The translations under genes and the position numbers were made by a program. DNA of 64,000 nucleotides from Strobilurus pachycystidiatus (Eukaryota > Basidiomycota > Agaricomycetes > Agaricales > Physalacriaceae). Numbering within the stretch: the first letter of the stretch is position 1; every line of letters begins with the position of its first letter. Shown in pieces: positions 23,086 to 34,801 of the stretch. The DNA lies in contig JAHLMK010000011.1 of NCBI GenBank assembly GCA_019915135.1, positions 558,001-622,000 of the forward strand, given 5' to 3'. The notes beneath the pieces were generated by a model that saw nothing but the letters and a program-made list of their open reading frames with translations, was not told the DNA's origin and did not search any database.

Positions 23086-26000
23086 ATGTCGACCGACGCA
23101 GTAGCTGTCGTCGATATGGCTGCTAATCCTCTACAATGCTCCGGGTCATCTGGCGAGCATCTCAGTCCTTTTCCCGAATGCATTACTCCAGAAATTGTAC
23201 GCATATATTATGCTCTTTTCTTTGCTCCCGCGACTCATCTGTACGCAGCTACAATTAGAGACTTCTTTCGGTCATATCAAGATTCAAGACGCGTCGCTCC
23301 CTTCGGAAGATTATACTGTTGAGATTACTACCTACGCAGAGGCGACCAATGTAAGCACACCGTTAGGCAACTTGGCAACGGCTTACCAGAAAAAATCAAA
23401 GGCCGCCACCATCATTCCAGATATTGCCACTGCTGTGCTGTCCAGAGCTTTGCCATTTTCGATTACTCTTCCTTCCGCTTCGCATGTCAAGAAACTGTCA
23501 CCTTCGCCTCCAAGACCAGCTATTCACACCTACGATCGACCGAACTGGGCAGTAGCGCCAGTTGATGGTCATGACACGCCCACCTCTCCTCTAGACGCGG
23601 CGGATATGGATCGCGGGCCTTCAGTGCGCGAGACACCAAACTGGGCCCTTGCTTCTGATGTGCCTGTTGGGCGGAAGTCTGTTCGCGAGAGCAAGGGTGG
23701 AAGACGTCCGCGGTCTGAGCACGCGCTCGAAGACTCTACACCTCTGCTCAGAGGTTCTCATCCTAGAGTCAGGGCGACTTCGCCGGGACCTTGCCCATCA
23801 CCGTTGAAGACTAGCTCCCCAGCCACATCTGACACCACAATTCGGGACATGCATCCCCGTGGGGCGTCCAAGTCTGCGCCTTCTCACCGTGACGGCGCTG
23901 ATGGATGGTCCTTACCTGCAGGCTCAGATGCTGAGTGGGGTGTACCGTTGATCCAAGACAGGTCTTTCCGTGGGATGTCCAAGTCAGGGCCTTCTCAAGG
24001 TCAACACGCTGATGGATGCTCTGTACCTATCCGTTCAGAGTCTAATTGGGGTGTGGTCTCAGCCTCCGCGCCAGACCCATCGTTGTCGGCCGACATCAGG
24101 CAGCAACCACAGTGTCCCGAGGTTCGAAGGACCTCCCGCTCATCCACTCAAGGCGGTCCTTCTCCCGACGCCGTCTACCAACCCAGCAAATGGTTGATGG
24201 CCTGGGATGCCAATCAATCGCCACACGACGAAGACTCATCGAATGATCATCGTGACTCTTCTCAGTCCATGCAGGAAGCCCCACGAGCTCAACGACACCC
24301 TCCTGACGCCCAACCTTCCTCCGGATCAAGACACAACAAAGATAGCTCTCGAAGTTCTTGGATGAAGATGACATCCCCCCCGCTGGCCCCATCTTCTCAG
24401 ATCACTATGGCGACTCATTCCGACCAATCCTTGCAATGGGCTCCGCTCGAAGAGTGGCCGATGCCGCAAGAAGAGTTTAACTATGTACCTGCGAAAGAGT
24501 ATAAACGCAAGAAAGGTCGAGGCGCAGCACAGGATCTGCAGTACGATGAAGGTTTTTACATCCCAGATTATGCTCCAGAAGCAGCTTCACGGCCCGATAA
24601 CGAGCCCCGATCATCACACGAGGCTCCCACATCCATTTTGAGAAAAGCGGAGCAAACCACCTTGAGTGGCGAATGGGACAACGCCATTCCGGATGACGGT
24701 TGGATAGCTCCCAACCTCCAAGCGTATAGATCGGCGATGGATACGCCACCAGCTCGCCCTACGCCCATCGAGGAAGATTCTTCGAGAGGAACCTTCAGAA
24801 TTTCCTCGGACACAGAAACTACGACGCTTTTAGCTCAACTCTGTAACTCGCCTCAGCTCCCTGTTGTCCCCGGCCCTGTCATAGCAAGTAATGACGGCAG
24901 TCGAGAAAATAGCGCAGATTTAGGTGAGCATCCAAGCGGCTATATACGCCAAATCTGATAGTTCATTTTCTAGATTCATCTGACGCTACATCGCTCAATA
25001 CACCTGAAGACTATAAATCCTGCGTTACATGCGACTCCGATCTAGATGCTTCTGGCTTCTCTAAGGACTCAGTTCAGCAATTTCATTGCCCTCATGAAGT
25101 AGCTGCCGATGTCAAAACAGTGGATACTGCGGGAGGTATCTTTATCCTTCTTACCTTCTCGAATAATATATTGAACTCTGAGTCAGATGCCATCGCCGGG
25201 TTGTCTGCTCATAATCCTCTCGAAGGCATGTCTCCTCGCAAACGCCAGCGTTCTTCGTCGCATGGACGGAACGGACCTGTTCACGAGTTTCACGCCTCCC
25301 TTGCTTCGATTCGTCACAGTCCGTTAGCCATCCCAGAAGAAGCAGACACAAGCGCTAGGCTCCCATCCATGAATCCATCATACTCAGACACCCAAACAAA
25401 CGCATCACAAGAGACCTCTGCATCGGATGGCCGTAAGCGAGCCAAACGACATTCGGATGTTCTCTCTTGGAGGTCCGGAAAACCAGTGCCCCATTGGCGC
25501 TCCGGGCTCCGAGATCAGTCCGCAGGCGCGAAATACGTCCCACCACCTGCCCGCTCAGTGTCCATCGGTACTACCAAGATCACCCGTGAATTCCAGGAAG
25601 GAAGAGGATACGCATTCAGATTGGAGCCTATTGAGTCTGGGTCTATTCATGATCAGGAGACAGCAAGCCAGGCGGTCGCTGTCACTGTAGATGCGGGAGG
25701 CACTGGACGATCTGATGATCTTCAAAATGAGCGCCGTGCGACTGGACTCAGAAGTGGCGAGCGCCCTACAATGATGCAAAAATCTCAGGCTAGTAGCACG
25801 GGTATCGCTCAAGTGTCTCCGACTATGCCTGCTCTTTTTGCATTGCGGATAGCCTCTCCTCTGTCCGATATCCGTCGTCGGACTGATAGCGCTGGAAACG
25901 CATCGCCTGTTCTGCCTCATGCGGCACCTGCATCGCCCAAAATGTCATTTACATTGCCTGGCGATATTCGCGGCGCTTCCTCACCTTCTCACTCAGGAAT

Positions 26001-26676
26001 CGCGGCGACTCCACCTCAACCGAGCGGCCTGGCTGAGCATAGCAAGGAAAACACCACCCAAGTATCCGATCTTTGCCCATCTTCGCCCCGAATGCACCAC
26101 TCTTCGTTGATGTCAATGGGTGGAAACACGGAGTCAGATACAATTCGGTCGTCGAAGTCTCCTCTGATATGGTCCCCGTCGCGAGAGTTCGTGCCGAGAC
26201 AGAATGACCCGCATCGCATCTACGAGACTGGACCTGGGCATTCCCATATTTCCGAGGACGTCTCTAGCGGTTTACAGCCTGATTACGACTTCTCCGACCG
26301 GTCATCTACTCTATCTCATCCAGGCGTTGGTCAGCAGACACCGATGTCTGCTCGAGAGCTGTTTGAAGCACGGTTACAGGCGTATGATATCAGAACCCCA
26401 CAGGCAAAATCGCCTCCCCTCGGTCTCACCGGCCAAGTCTCTAGAGGCGATATAATCGACATCACACCGTGGACGGCGGTGGCGACTCCTCGCTATAGTA
26501 GGCCGTCTGAGGATCTTATTCAACTCCCCAATCCAACAACCCCATCCGTATTCAATTTCGGTCCTATGACGCGCACTTTCAGCGGCTCCAGTAGCGGACC
26601 TTCGCATGGAAATCTCTCAGTTCATCGACAATTGTTATGGAATAGCTGGAACATCCAAAGTAGGCCCATATCCTGA
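23086..26676 (+). CDS. Large disordered Ser/Pro-rich protein with spaced Trp (GW/WG-like) motifs
   Basis: Not assigned to a family. Four exons (23086-23196, 23249-24923, 24974-25135, 25187-26676) give 1145 residues. The first 150 residues look partly ordered (FGHIKIQDASLPSEDYTVEI). The rest is rich in Ser, Pro, Asp and Arg, as in disordered proteins. Spaced Trp motifs recur: PNWAVAP, PNWALAS, DGWSLP, AEWGVPL, SNWGVVS, EEWPMPQ, GEWDNAIP, DDGWIAP. An imperfect repeat pairs GASKSAPSHRDGADGWSLP with GMSKSGPSQGQHADGCSVP. A basic KRQRSS cluster about residue 660 could be a nuclear localisation signal. WG/GW motifs in disordered regions are known Argonaute hooks, but that role here is inference. Exon 2 starts and phases are all consistent. 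Confidence 0.7.
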
Positions 26677-27404
26677 CCAGCAACGGGCGGTGTTGGTAAA
26701 TGACCCTTTTCCCGTAAGGCTTCAGGAACAAGGGATATGGACTTTTGGACTACGGAGAGTCGAAATGAGGCTACGTCGGGCACTCGATATGCACTGTATA
26801 GGAATGGGCAGTTTTATTTCAATTAGATTGTACGTTATCGATTTTCTCTTTTTCTGGTGTATCGGAAGCCACTAAAGCGAATATACATAAGAACTCATTA
26901 TATAATCACACTACCAAGTCTCGTCTTACTAAATGTCCGTACAATCGTCCCAAGACCATGTGGCGTAATTCACCGGTTATCTGTGTAGATGTCAGTCCCG
27001 TTTGCGTCAACAGCGTCGCGTCAATGATGCCGAACACGTCATGACCGAAGATCATAACGCAAACCACTTCACGGAATGTGTTTGACGGCGATAGAAGACA
27101 TATCAAGTCGGGTTTGGTCAAGTTGGGTTCCTGAAATGGTGTGGCGCTGACAAGACATGCCGTGTTTGCCAAACCTCCACGATCACCGGGATCTCTAGAC
27201 TATCGCATCGATGAATGTACCTGGCCCTTACGAAGCCACTATCAAGTGAGCAACACCGGAAACATATGCATTCAAATGCAAACGAGGACAATAGTAATCA
27301 ACACATTCCTAGGATGGGCTGGAGAATACAGCGGAGGTCACAGACCCGCCAAGAAGCTGTCCGGAGAGAGCGACACTCCGAACGGAAAAGATGAGTGATG
27401 AGAT
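26677..27404. other. Intergenic region
   Basis: Open stretches on both strands (26906-27172 minus, 27141-27398 plus) show no recognisable domain or clear start and splice pattern. Nothing supported. Confidence 0.4.
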
Positions 27405-28117
27405 TTAAAGTTGGACATTGTCACTGTCGGAAGGAATCAGTAAGAAAGTGTAGCTGCAGGTGAAGATTCGGAGAAACATCGAAAACTCACGCAAGCTCTC
27501 CGATGACATTGCCTGGGGGGCTATAGAAGCAAGCAACCAAGGTTGCTGCAGAGTCGAAATACCCGAGCACCCGGAAGCCTTGGCGCACCCCACTTCGGTC
27601 GAGTTCTTCCACACAACCTGGGAAAAGTGGTTATAAACCGGAGGATCGAACGTGAAGTCATCTATTCGGGAGTAAGTCAGTATACGCGCACTGGCAGTCG
27701 AGATGCCCCGACACCGCGTTGCGAAGATTCAATGCTGGAGTTAAAGATGAAACAAGGCGCACTTTCGTCGGCAACGAAGGATTCCACCGCGCTCGAGATG
27801 GACATGTCGCCGGTGGCCGCGACTAAGTTCTCTCCGTATAATGTCCCATCAGATAAAACACCACCCGAGTGTGTGAATGAGCAGCCCGACACCCATGCCT
27901 CCGCGGCATCCGCGAGCGCTGATGACCAGGACAAGTCCGATGCGCCGTGTTGGTCGCGAACGGAGTTATGACCGTTTAAATATTGGTACTGGGCGTACCA
28001 GCCTGTGGTTACGCGGTTTTTATGCTGGTTGTGTGTCGCGGAGGCATAAGGAACGAGATTGATGGTAACGAACAGACTGGCGAGCACGGCGAAAAGACTG
28101 TGGGCGATGGCAATCAT
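27405..28117 (-). pseudogene. CAP/PR-1-like secreted protein with a 1-base frameshift
   Basis: Secreted CAP-superfamily protein (pathogenesis-related 1 type; in yeast the Pry proteins bind sterols and fatty acids). The start MIAIAHSLFAVL at 28115-28117 is a clear signal peptide ending at ASA. The CAP core follows: YLNGHNSVRDQHGASDLSW, WVSGCSFTHSGG, YGENLVAATG (CAP1-type motif), then an intron, NDFTFDPPVYNHFSQVVWKN and STEVGCAKA. Just after CSGI, near 27557-27559, the frame must shift by one base to continue FDSAATLVACFYSPPGN and VIGELADNVQL to the stop at 27405. The run reads ATTTCG where ATTTTCG would be expected. This is either a young inactivating deletion or a base-call error. No intron of workable size explains it. 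Confidence 0.75.
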
Positions 28118-28790
28118 GTTGGGGTATAATGAATGTGGGGAATACAAGCCGTATAGCGACTTGGAGGGCGAGAACGTTATGGTGAAAGGGAAGAAAGACG
28201 GCTGATGCAACGGCGTGAGTTCGCCCGAAAACGAAACACATGTGGGCAGGCTCGGCGCGTCTTCGTGCCTTGACATCAGGATGGCCTCATGGGCTTGATC
28301 AAACTGAAGAAAGGTTAGAAAACCCAGGCAGTGGAGTCGAGCAGCGAGCTAATGAGGAGAGCTGGGGACAGACCTCTACAGGCAGGTATAAAGGAACTGA
28401 CCGAGCACTAATGGTTGAAAAGTAGAGGCTCGGATTCAAAAGCCACGCAAGTCACGATGCCAAGAACATTAGAGCAGTGTGAGTGAGAGGAAATGTGTAC
28501 GAGCAGAACAATGACATCTTGAACGGATGAGGAGTGAGTCTGGAGGACTGCGGACTGCAGGCTGGCTGTGTCCTGCTACATCGCGGCTCGCTTGGCGGGT
28601 TGTCAAGGTACGCTTACCTTGATGCGAGGCGACGCGACTGAACGCGAGATCATGCCGTCAGCAATGCGTACATAGCATCCGATAGCTATAAGACTTGATA
28701 CATGTTATACACAAAACTGACACCTACGTATACTGGCACTGTTAAACGACAGTTATAGGGACAGATGAAGGCAACAAGTTGTACTTACAT
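28118..28790. other. Intergenic region
   Basis: 5' flank of the CAP gene and 3' flank of the prefoldin gene. A GTAAGT-type donor just after the prefoldin stop (about 28783-28788 on the minus strand) suggests a 3'UTR intron. No gene seen. Confidence 0.4.
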
Positions 28791-29319
28791 TCAGGTGGCG
28801 ACAGGAGTGATCTTGTACTGCTCCTTGAATGCGTCAAACTCTTTTTCTTTCGACTTGTACTGATCCGCCAAGCTGGCCACGACTTGTCGTATCTATCGAT
28901 GGCGGTCAGATGGACCGTCATTTGGCTCAGGACAGCATGACTGACTCCGTCCTTGTTCGTGGTCAGCGCTGGGACGACGTCCTTGACTGTCCTCTCGACG
29001 AGCACGCCTCCGATGAGACGGAAACATTTGCGATCTGGGTCTGCAGCCAGCGCCTCGTTCAGCGTCGTCAAGACGAGCCTGGTTAGCGGGAAGATGAGCG
29101 GGAAAAATCGAGAAAAATGCGGCTACGCACGCATGCTCGTCTGCCTCGCCTTCAAGCTCGCCAATCTTGGCTGCGATGGCCTGCAAGTCCTTTGTGTAGA
29201 CATTGAAGTTTTGCTGGATTTCTGGCTGAGGCGATTTAAAAGGCGTTGACTGCGAATTGGCAGCAGAACAGACCCTGATTGGAGAGCAGCTTTGCTTTCG
29301 ACTTGGAGGCCACTGACAT
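28791..29319 (-). CDS. GIM4: Prefoldin subunit 2
   Basis: Beta-type subunit of the hexameric prefoldin chaperone, which hands nascent actin and tubulin to the CCT chaperonin in the cytosol. The start MSVASKSKAKLLSNQ is at 29317-29319; an intron with acceptor CAGCCAG leads to EIQQNFNVYTKDLQAIAAKI, GELEGEADEH (first coiled-coil arm), then TLNEALAADPDRKCFRLIGG and VLVERTVKDVVPAL (beta hairpin, the family hallmark), and the second arm RQVVASLADQYKSKEKEFDA ending ITPVAT at 28791. Length about 125 residues fits the family. It is divergent from the complex I gene at 29445 with 125 bp between start codons. Confidence 0.9.
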
Positions 29320-29444
29320 TGTGGTCGTCGACGTCGACGCTGAGCTGGGCCGGCAGTGTGCGGGTCAAAATTGCCGCGATCTGATTGGTTCGGAGCGCAG
29401 CGTGACCACTCGCTGTCTTGTTGCGCCCACATCCACCGACCACC

Positions 29445-30457
29445 ATGTCCCTCGCCCGCCAACGCGTCTTCGCTGCTGCCCCGTCGTCGCTGAGGCTGCT
29501 CCAGTCATCGCCGTCGTCGTCGTCGACGGTGGCGGCCGTGCTGGCTACCCGCCGCCTGCTTTCCACCACCCGTTCCAACCACGACATAAATCCTGGTCTC
29601 CGCAACAAAGAGCTGCACAGTGACATGAAGCATCTCCACCTCCATCGCAGCGGCAATCCCGACCTGTTTGACAAGGACGGCCGCGACCTGAACCCGTACA
29701 AGGAGGGCCCGAGTGCGCTGAACAAGGCCGTCCATCTCTTCTTCCTCACTGAGATCATGCGCGGTATGTGCTGGCTTTTCCGACGCTCTCGCCGCTCCCT
29801 GACCGCCCGCCAGGCATGTGGATTGTCATGGAAAACTTCTTCCGGCCTCCTTACACCATCATGTATCCCTTCGAGAAAGGGCCCTTGTCCCCGCGGTTCA
29901 GAGGAGAACACGCTCTGCGGAGGTACCCCAGTGGCGAGGAACGGTGTATCGGTGGGCCAACTAGCCTTTCAATATCCGGACCCATCCTCTTACACCTTCA
30001 ACAGCATGTAAGCTTTGCGAAGCCATCTGTCCCGCTCAGGCCATCACCATCGAGAGCGAACCTCGGATGGACGGCTCGAGAAGGACAACTAAATATGGTG
30101 AGTCGGTCTCCTTGCACATCGGTCTGCACTCACCCGCGCCTCGGTCAGATATCGACATGACAAAGTGCATCTATTGCGGCTTCTGCCAGGAAGCTTGTCC
30201 AGTGGATGCCATCGTTGAGAGTATGTCTTTTTGCCTTCTGGCTGCCTCCCGGTGCTTACAAAACATGCGTCCACAGCGCAAAACCAAGAATTCGCTACCG
30301 AGACGCGTGAGGAGCTGCTCTACAACAAGGAGAAGCTCCTCATGATCGGTGACAGGGCCGAGGCTGAAATCGCAGCCAACTTGCATTGTACGTGCACGCC
30401 TCATCCGGCTTCGGTCATTTCTGAGCGCCACCCACAGCGGAGCACGTATACCGGTGA
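29445..30457 (+). CDS. NDUFS8: NADH:ubiquinone oxidoreductase 23 kDa subunit (NDUFS8/TYKY)
   Basis: Complex I subunit in the peripheral arm of the mitochondrial inner membrane enzyme; it carries two [4Fe-4S] clusters (N6a, N6b). Six exons fit: 29445-29763, 29814-29951, 30005-30097, 30149-30220, 30277-30387, 30438-30457, for 250 residues. The N terminus is Arg/Ser/Ala-rich ([19 protein letters not shown]), a mitochondrial targeting sequence. The core has [20 protein letters not shown] and [20 protein letters not shown]. The two ferredoxin motifs [12 protein letters not shown] and [12 protein letters not shown] are complete, with DAIVE after the second. The protein ends HSEHVYR. All eight cluster Cys are present. 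Confidence 0.96.
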
Positions 30458-31442
30458 AATCCGTGGGCTGGTGAACCTTTCTGGAACATGGATTACCTGT
30501 CTGTATACTCTAATATATCAATTGTTGAGCATCCTGGGCATCGTTGTCTACCTCCGCACCTTCTCAAAGTGAACCGCTTGATCTTGGGGTGCTTGCTCTG
30601 CTCTGGGTCTCTCACGAAACGGGCTGACTACAGTGAAAAACAGCTTCTGCTCGCTTGATCTCGGGGTGCTTGATCTTGCTCTTGTCTTTTTGGCGTTCTC
30701 GGTCTATCGAATGTCTATTGCCCTCAAAATGAAAAACATCTTCTTGCTGCTTTATCTGTTCCCCTCTTATGTGACTTCACCCCGGAATGTTGACTTCCAC
30801 TTTTACTCTGGTTACAGCTTGTTTACCTTCCATTCCTCCCCAAGAATCAGACCTCCCACGAGCCACTGCTCTATCATTACGGAAATTACCGGCATCTTCC
30901 GTTACCTGGTTTTCTATCGTCCTCGGATGTGCCAAAAATACAGCACTATCATCGACTGTGAGCATTCCTATACAGTACTTCTACTCGATTCTCACCGTCT
31001 TCCATTGTGTAGAGATGTCTCCATGCAGACAACTTGCCTGTCTGTTCACACGGAATATACAGCCCATGACAAGAGGCCGCATGTTGTGCAGGCCACTTTG
31101 GGCAGTGCTGTTGTACTTCGACTGACTCCTCTGTATTGATTTCCCGGAAGGCTGGGCTATTTTGTTTTCGTGCACATGCGATCCGAGTATCCATTGTCGT
31201 AAAAAACCTGACGGCGATCATTGTTTCTACGTGGTTTGCCACGCTTGACTTCGGTTTCGTGCACGATGGCAAATAGGATCGCGCCTGCTACCAAGTATAG
31301 GAGTACATTTTGTGACTTAATACTTATAACCTTAGTGAAACAACATACGAGACTTGGCTCCTTTACACCTGTGACACACTCGCTAGGCCCCTACCCTCTT
31401 TCTTCCTTACGTTCTTTCATCATCAGCCTAGCACATCTCCAA
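30458..31442. other. Intergenic region
   Basis: AT-richer than its surroundings. A short direct repeat is visible: CTTGATCTTGGGGTGCTTG at about 30578-30596 and CTTGATCTCGGGGTGCTTG at about 30655-30673. No gene could be supported in either strand. Confidence 0.45.
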
Positions 31443-32371
31443 ATGGACCTTCATGTTATCCTCGACACGGACGGCACGGGAACACCCTCGAATGCGCGTT
31501 CCCGTTCGAAGAAGGCGCTCGATATCATCCATCATCACAAGTAAGTAGGGTTTCCTCCCAAGCTATCTATCTCCTTAGCCCTAATATTCCAAAAAGGCCG
31601 TCGTCCCAAACCGACGAAAGCTTCCCGACACTTCGGCGCCAAGCTGTAAAGTACATCTCCGCTTTGCCTCAGCAAGCCCGGCAATCTGCCAAAGCTGCAA
31701 ATCGCCGTCCCCGTTCGCGCGTCACACCCTGTCAATCCCAGCAGCAAGTGGAGATTCCCCTATCATCGCCCACTGAGGACAGTCATGGTGCCAGTCCCCG
31801 TCCCCGTCTCGTAGGATGGCGTACGTCAGATGCTGCGAAAGGGTCTGGGGCGCGTAATAGCAGAAAAAGTGACACTGAACATTTCGAACCCCGTGTTCGA
31901 AAGGTGTCGGCATCTTCTTCCACCGCCACCTCTTCGAGCTCTTCCTCACGCACGCGCATGACTCTGTCGAGGGTGCGAGAAGACATGGAGCTTGAAATGG
32001 CGCGTTTGGGGCAAAAAGGGTCCATCATGGATTTCGTGCTCGACTCGCGGTCGCCGTCTGTGGACTTTTCGGAGGAACTGTTACTGGAGATCGAGACACG
32101 GAGCCGCGTGCTGCGTCCGTTTCGTCATGAATACGCGTTCGTGACTGGCTATGAGCATAGTCTGCAGGAGTATTGGGAGGAACAGGCGTGGATCTGGTCG
32201 GGCGTTGAGCCAGGCTACACCCACACGCGATTCCCTGACTCTTGCGAGCGCACTCCGACGTGGAGGGTCGGAAACAGCGGATCTCTGGAAGGCGGTGGGG
32301 ACAGGGCTGACAGCCTATCAGCTTGGACGACAGTTCTGCAGAGGGACGCAGCCCGACGGTTGACCCTGTAA
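31443..32371 (+). CDS. Uncharacterised Ser/Arg-rich protein
   Basis: Not recognised. Two exons (31443-31540, 31597-32371; intron GTAAGT to AAAAAG) give 290 residues. The first exon reads MDLHVILDTDGTGTPSNARS. A long basic and Ser-rich middle (a nine-Ser stretch broken once by Thr-Ala-Thr) precedes a more ordered C-terminal part: TLSRVREDMELEMARLGQKG, VDFSEELLLEIETRSRVLRP and HSLQEYWEEQAWIWSG, the last being rich in aromatic residues. No signal peptide or membrane helix. Phase across the intron is correct, which supports the gene; function is unknown. Confidence 0.55.
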
Positions 32372-32839
32372 ACTTGATACGGTCATCTAAGGGTGTCTTG
32401 GGGTCTAATGTGGATCGGGGCTGCGTACCGAAGTTCCTTCCGGTTATTCAACCTAATGTTACTAGTACATAAACGATATGCTATAGTTCCTTGTGCCGTC
32501 GACCCAGTCGCTCTGCGCTGCTATCGGTATCTCGTGGCCTGTCAGCGCTACGGCACCGTCCAGCTCGGAGGCGGGCCTTCTGCGCTTGGAAGAGCGTTTG
32601 ATTTGTGCGCCACAAAGTAAAAGCCCAGCATTAATGAATAAACATAAGGGACGCTAGTGGCGCGTTGTGGCGAAGGATGGGGACACCAGGTGTACTACAC
32701 GATGACATTTAATTTAAGAGCACTATGACAGCGACACAGACGGAAGGAGAATAACCAAGTTTACAAATATGTACACAACTATTGTACGATGACAGATGTA
32801 ATGAGATGCATGCAGGTGCATTGTTTGGACAAGATATTT
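32372..32839. other. Intergenic region between convergent genes
   Basis: 3' flanks of two convergent genes. No gene, repeat or RNA seen. Confidence 0.5.
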
Positions 32840-34425
32840 TTATGACGCCATTCGCTCATCGTCCTGGTCGTCTGGGCCGCGCCTTTCGCGCTGCTGGTAT
32901 CGCTTGGAACCTCTGTCCTGTCCGGGATACATGATGCTGCCGCCTACGGCCCCATCATCGAGGTCCATCATCTCGCTTCTCTTCCTGGAAGAGGAAGGGT
33001 CAAGCCTTGAGACATCGAGCCTAGAGGAGGAGCGTCCCAGTTCCGAGGACGAGGTATATACGCCACCACCGCCCCCATGATCGCGCGACTGGGATCGACC
33101 ATCCTCGTGTACAAAGTCCAAGTCCTCCTGCTGCTGCTGCTGGACGGGTCTTAGTCTGAACGATCTCGGACGGTCGTGCTCATAGTACTGCTCTCGCGAA
33201 TCAGGACGCGACGGCAATTCGCCTCCGGGCATGGGTGGACCAGAACCCGAGCCACCTGATCCAGAGCCAGGCGTTTCGGACCGTGAATGCATAGAGTAGC
33301 CAGGAGCAGCGCTTCCGCTGGCAGCTGCCATGTCGTGGTAGTAGCCTTGTTCCTCGCGCAAACGGGGATCGACGTTGTAGTCTTGGATAGCATGCCGTGA
33401 GGACCGGTGGGCATTGGGCGGCGAGCGGATGTGGGTAGGAGGGAGATCCCGGCTGCGGCTGACTGGCATGTCGCGCCGTTCCCGCTCGCGCAAGTCCCAT
33501 TCGCGCTCGCGATCCAGTTCGATTTCGCGGTTCCGTTCCCGGTGATCATCGCGGTTGACGTAGGTCCCCGGCCCCATTCGTTGGTGGTTGTGGGTTCTGC
33601 TGGACGACGAGCGAGAGTCGGACGGCGGGGACAGGTGTCCGAGAGACGACGAGTGCGAGAGATCGTGCACATCCTGCCGCCGGCCGCGCTCAGGTGGCGA
33701 GCTGTGCATGCCGTGTGCGGGGCCCATGCTTTCAGGATACGGAATTCGGTCGTATATGGGTCCTCGACCTGCAGCCGGATACTTGGGTGCAGGCGGGCTC
33801 GCGTGGGAATGCGAGCGGCTGTGGGTGGCCGGCGGCTGCATCGGGGGCACGAGTCGCGCGTCGGTCGCCGAGTCACGCCGAGACGAGCGGCTGTACGGGT
33901 CGGCGGGACCGTCGGGAGGAGCCCCGCCTCTGGACGTCGGGTGCGCACGCATGTAGTCGACAAAGCCGGCCTCGGTCTCCATCGACGGCGGCACGTGGTA
34001 CTGTGCTGGCGCAGGGGGAAGGGCCCGATCTGTGCTCTCTGGCGACGGCGGCACTGCAGCGAGACGCTCGTAGAGAATCCTGGAAGAAAAGGCGGTCAGC
34101 TCGGGCGGGACGGCGCGGCAGCGACTCACGCCCGCTCCAGTTTCATTCGCTGGATATTGCGCTTTGCCTGCAGGACTTTGTAGTGCAGCTTGTCGTTCTC
34201 CTACGGAGCATCAGCACCAGGCTGAGCTGCTTGCTAGATACGCACCGACTCAATTTCTCGCACTTTTCGCTTGAGTTCCTTGTATTTGAGCTGGTATTTT
34301 GCCTGCTCCGCCCCCTCAGTAAGCCCGCCACTCGAATGGTTCGCCTTGGCCTTGAACTGCATGCGGCCCATCGGGTTCGTGTTCGGGGGGGCGGGAATGC
34401 CGCCGGGCGACGGCTGTCTGGACAT
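32840..34425 (-). CDS. INO80 complex subunit F (TFPT)-like coiled-coil protein
   Basis: Probable chromatin-remodelling complex subunit. Exons 34425-34246, 34200-34130 and 34079-32840 give 496 residues. The N-terminal 90 residues hold MGRMQFKAKANHSSGG, then a helix AKYQLKYKELKRKVREIESE, NDKLHYKVLQAKRNIQRMKL and ERAILYERL, which matches the basic coiled coil of INO80F/TFPT proteins. The remaining ~400 residues are disordered and rich in Pro, Ser, Arg, Asp and His, with RE/DRE repeats and a QQQQQ run, typical of the fungal versions. The tail is KRYQQRERRGPDDQDDERMAS. The assignment rests on the coiled coil only; a generic coiled-coil scaffold is the alternative. Confidence 0.65.
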
Positions 34426-34801
34426 GGTGGCAGGAAAAAGAAAGGTGATGGCGTTATTCAACCAGTTGTCGTGGACTGGAGGTGATTGCCATAAGTACCT
34501 TTTTGGGAACGAGAAACACATCGTCCGTGCCTCAAACTGACCACGCCTCTGACAAGGACGTTGGACTGCAGCAGACAGCATATGTATTCACAGCAGACAG
34601 CGCAGGCATTGTTTATTTCTGCCTCGCTGCCCGTATTCCCGCCAGCCGTACATGACATCTCCTTTGCTCGCTTCTTCGAGAGCCTCGAGGATACGCTCGA
34701 GCTAAAGTCGCGGTTCGCAATTTGGCTCGGGTGATTCGCTGTCTGTCACGTGATTTCCCTGCTCTCCCCCAACCACCATCTCCGTCGACGGCTTGTCACA
34801 A

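Noticed and set aside
33151..34485. Several long open frames opposite and beside the INO80F-like gene
   Set aside because: High GC and low-complexity coding sequence keeps the other frames open; only the chosen frame has the coiled coil and consistent splice phases.
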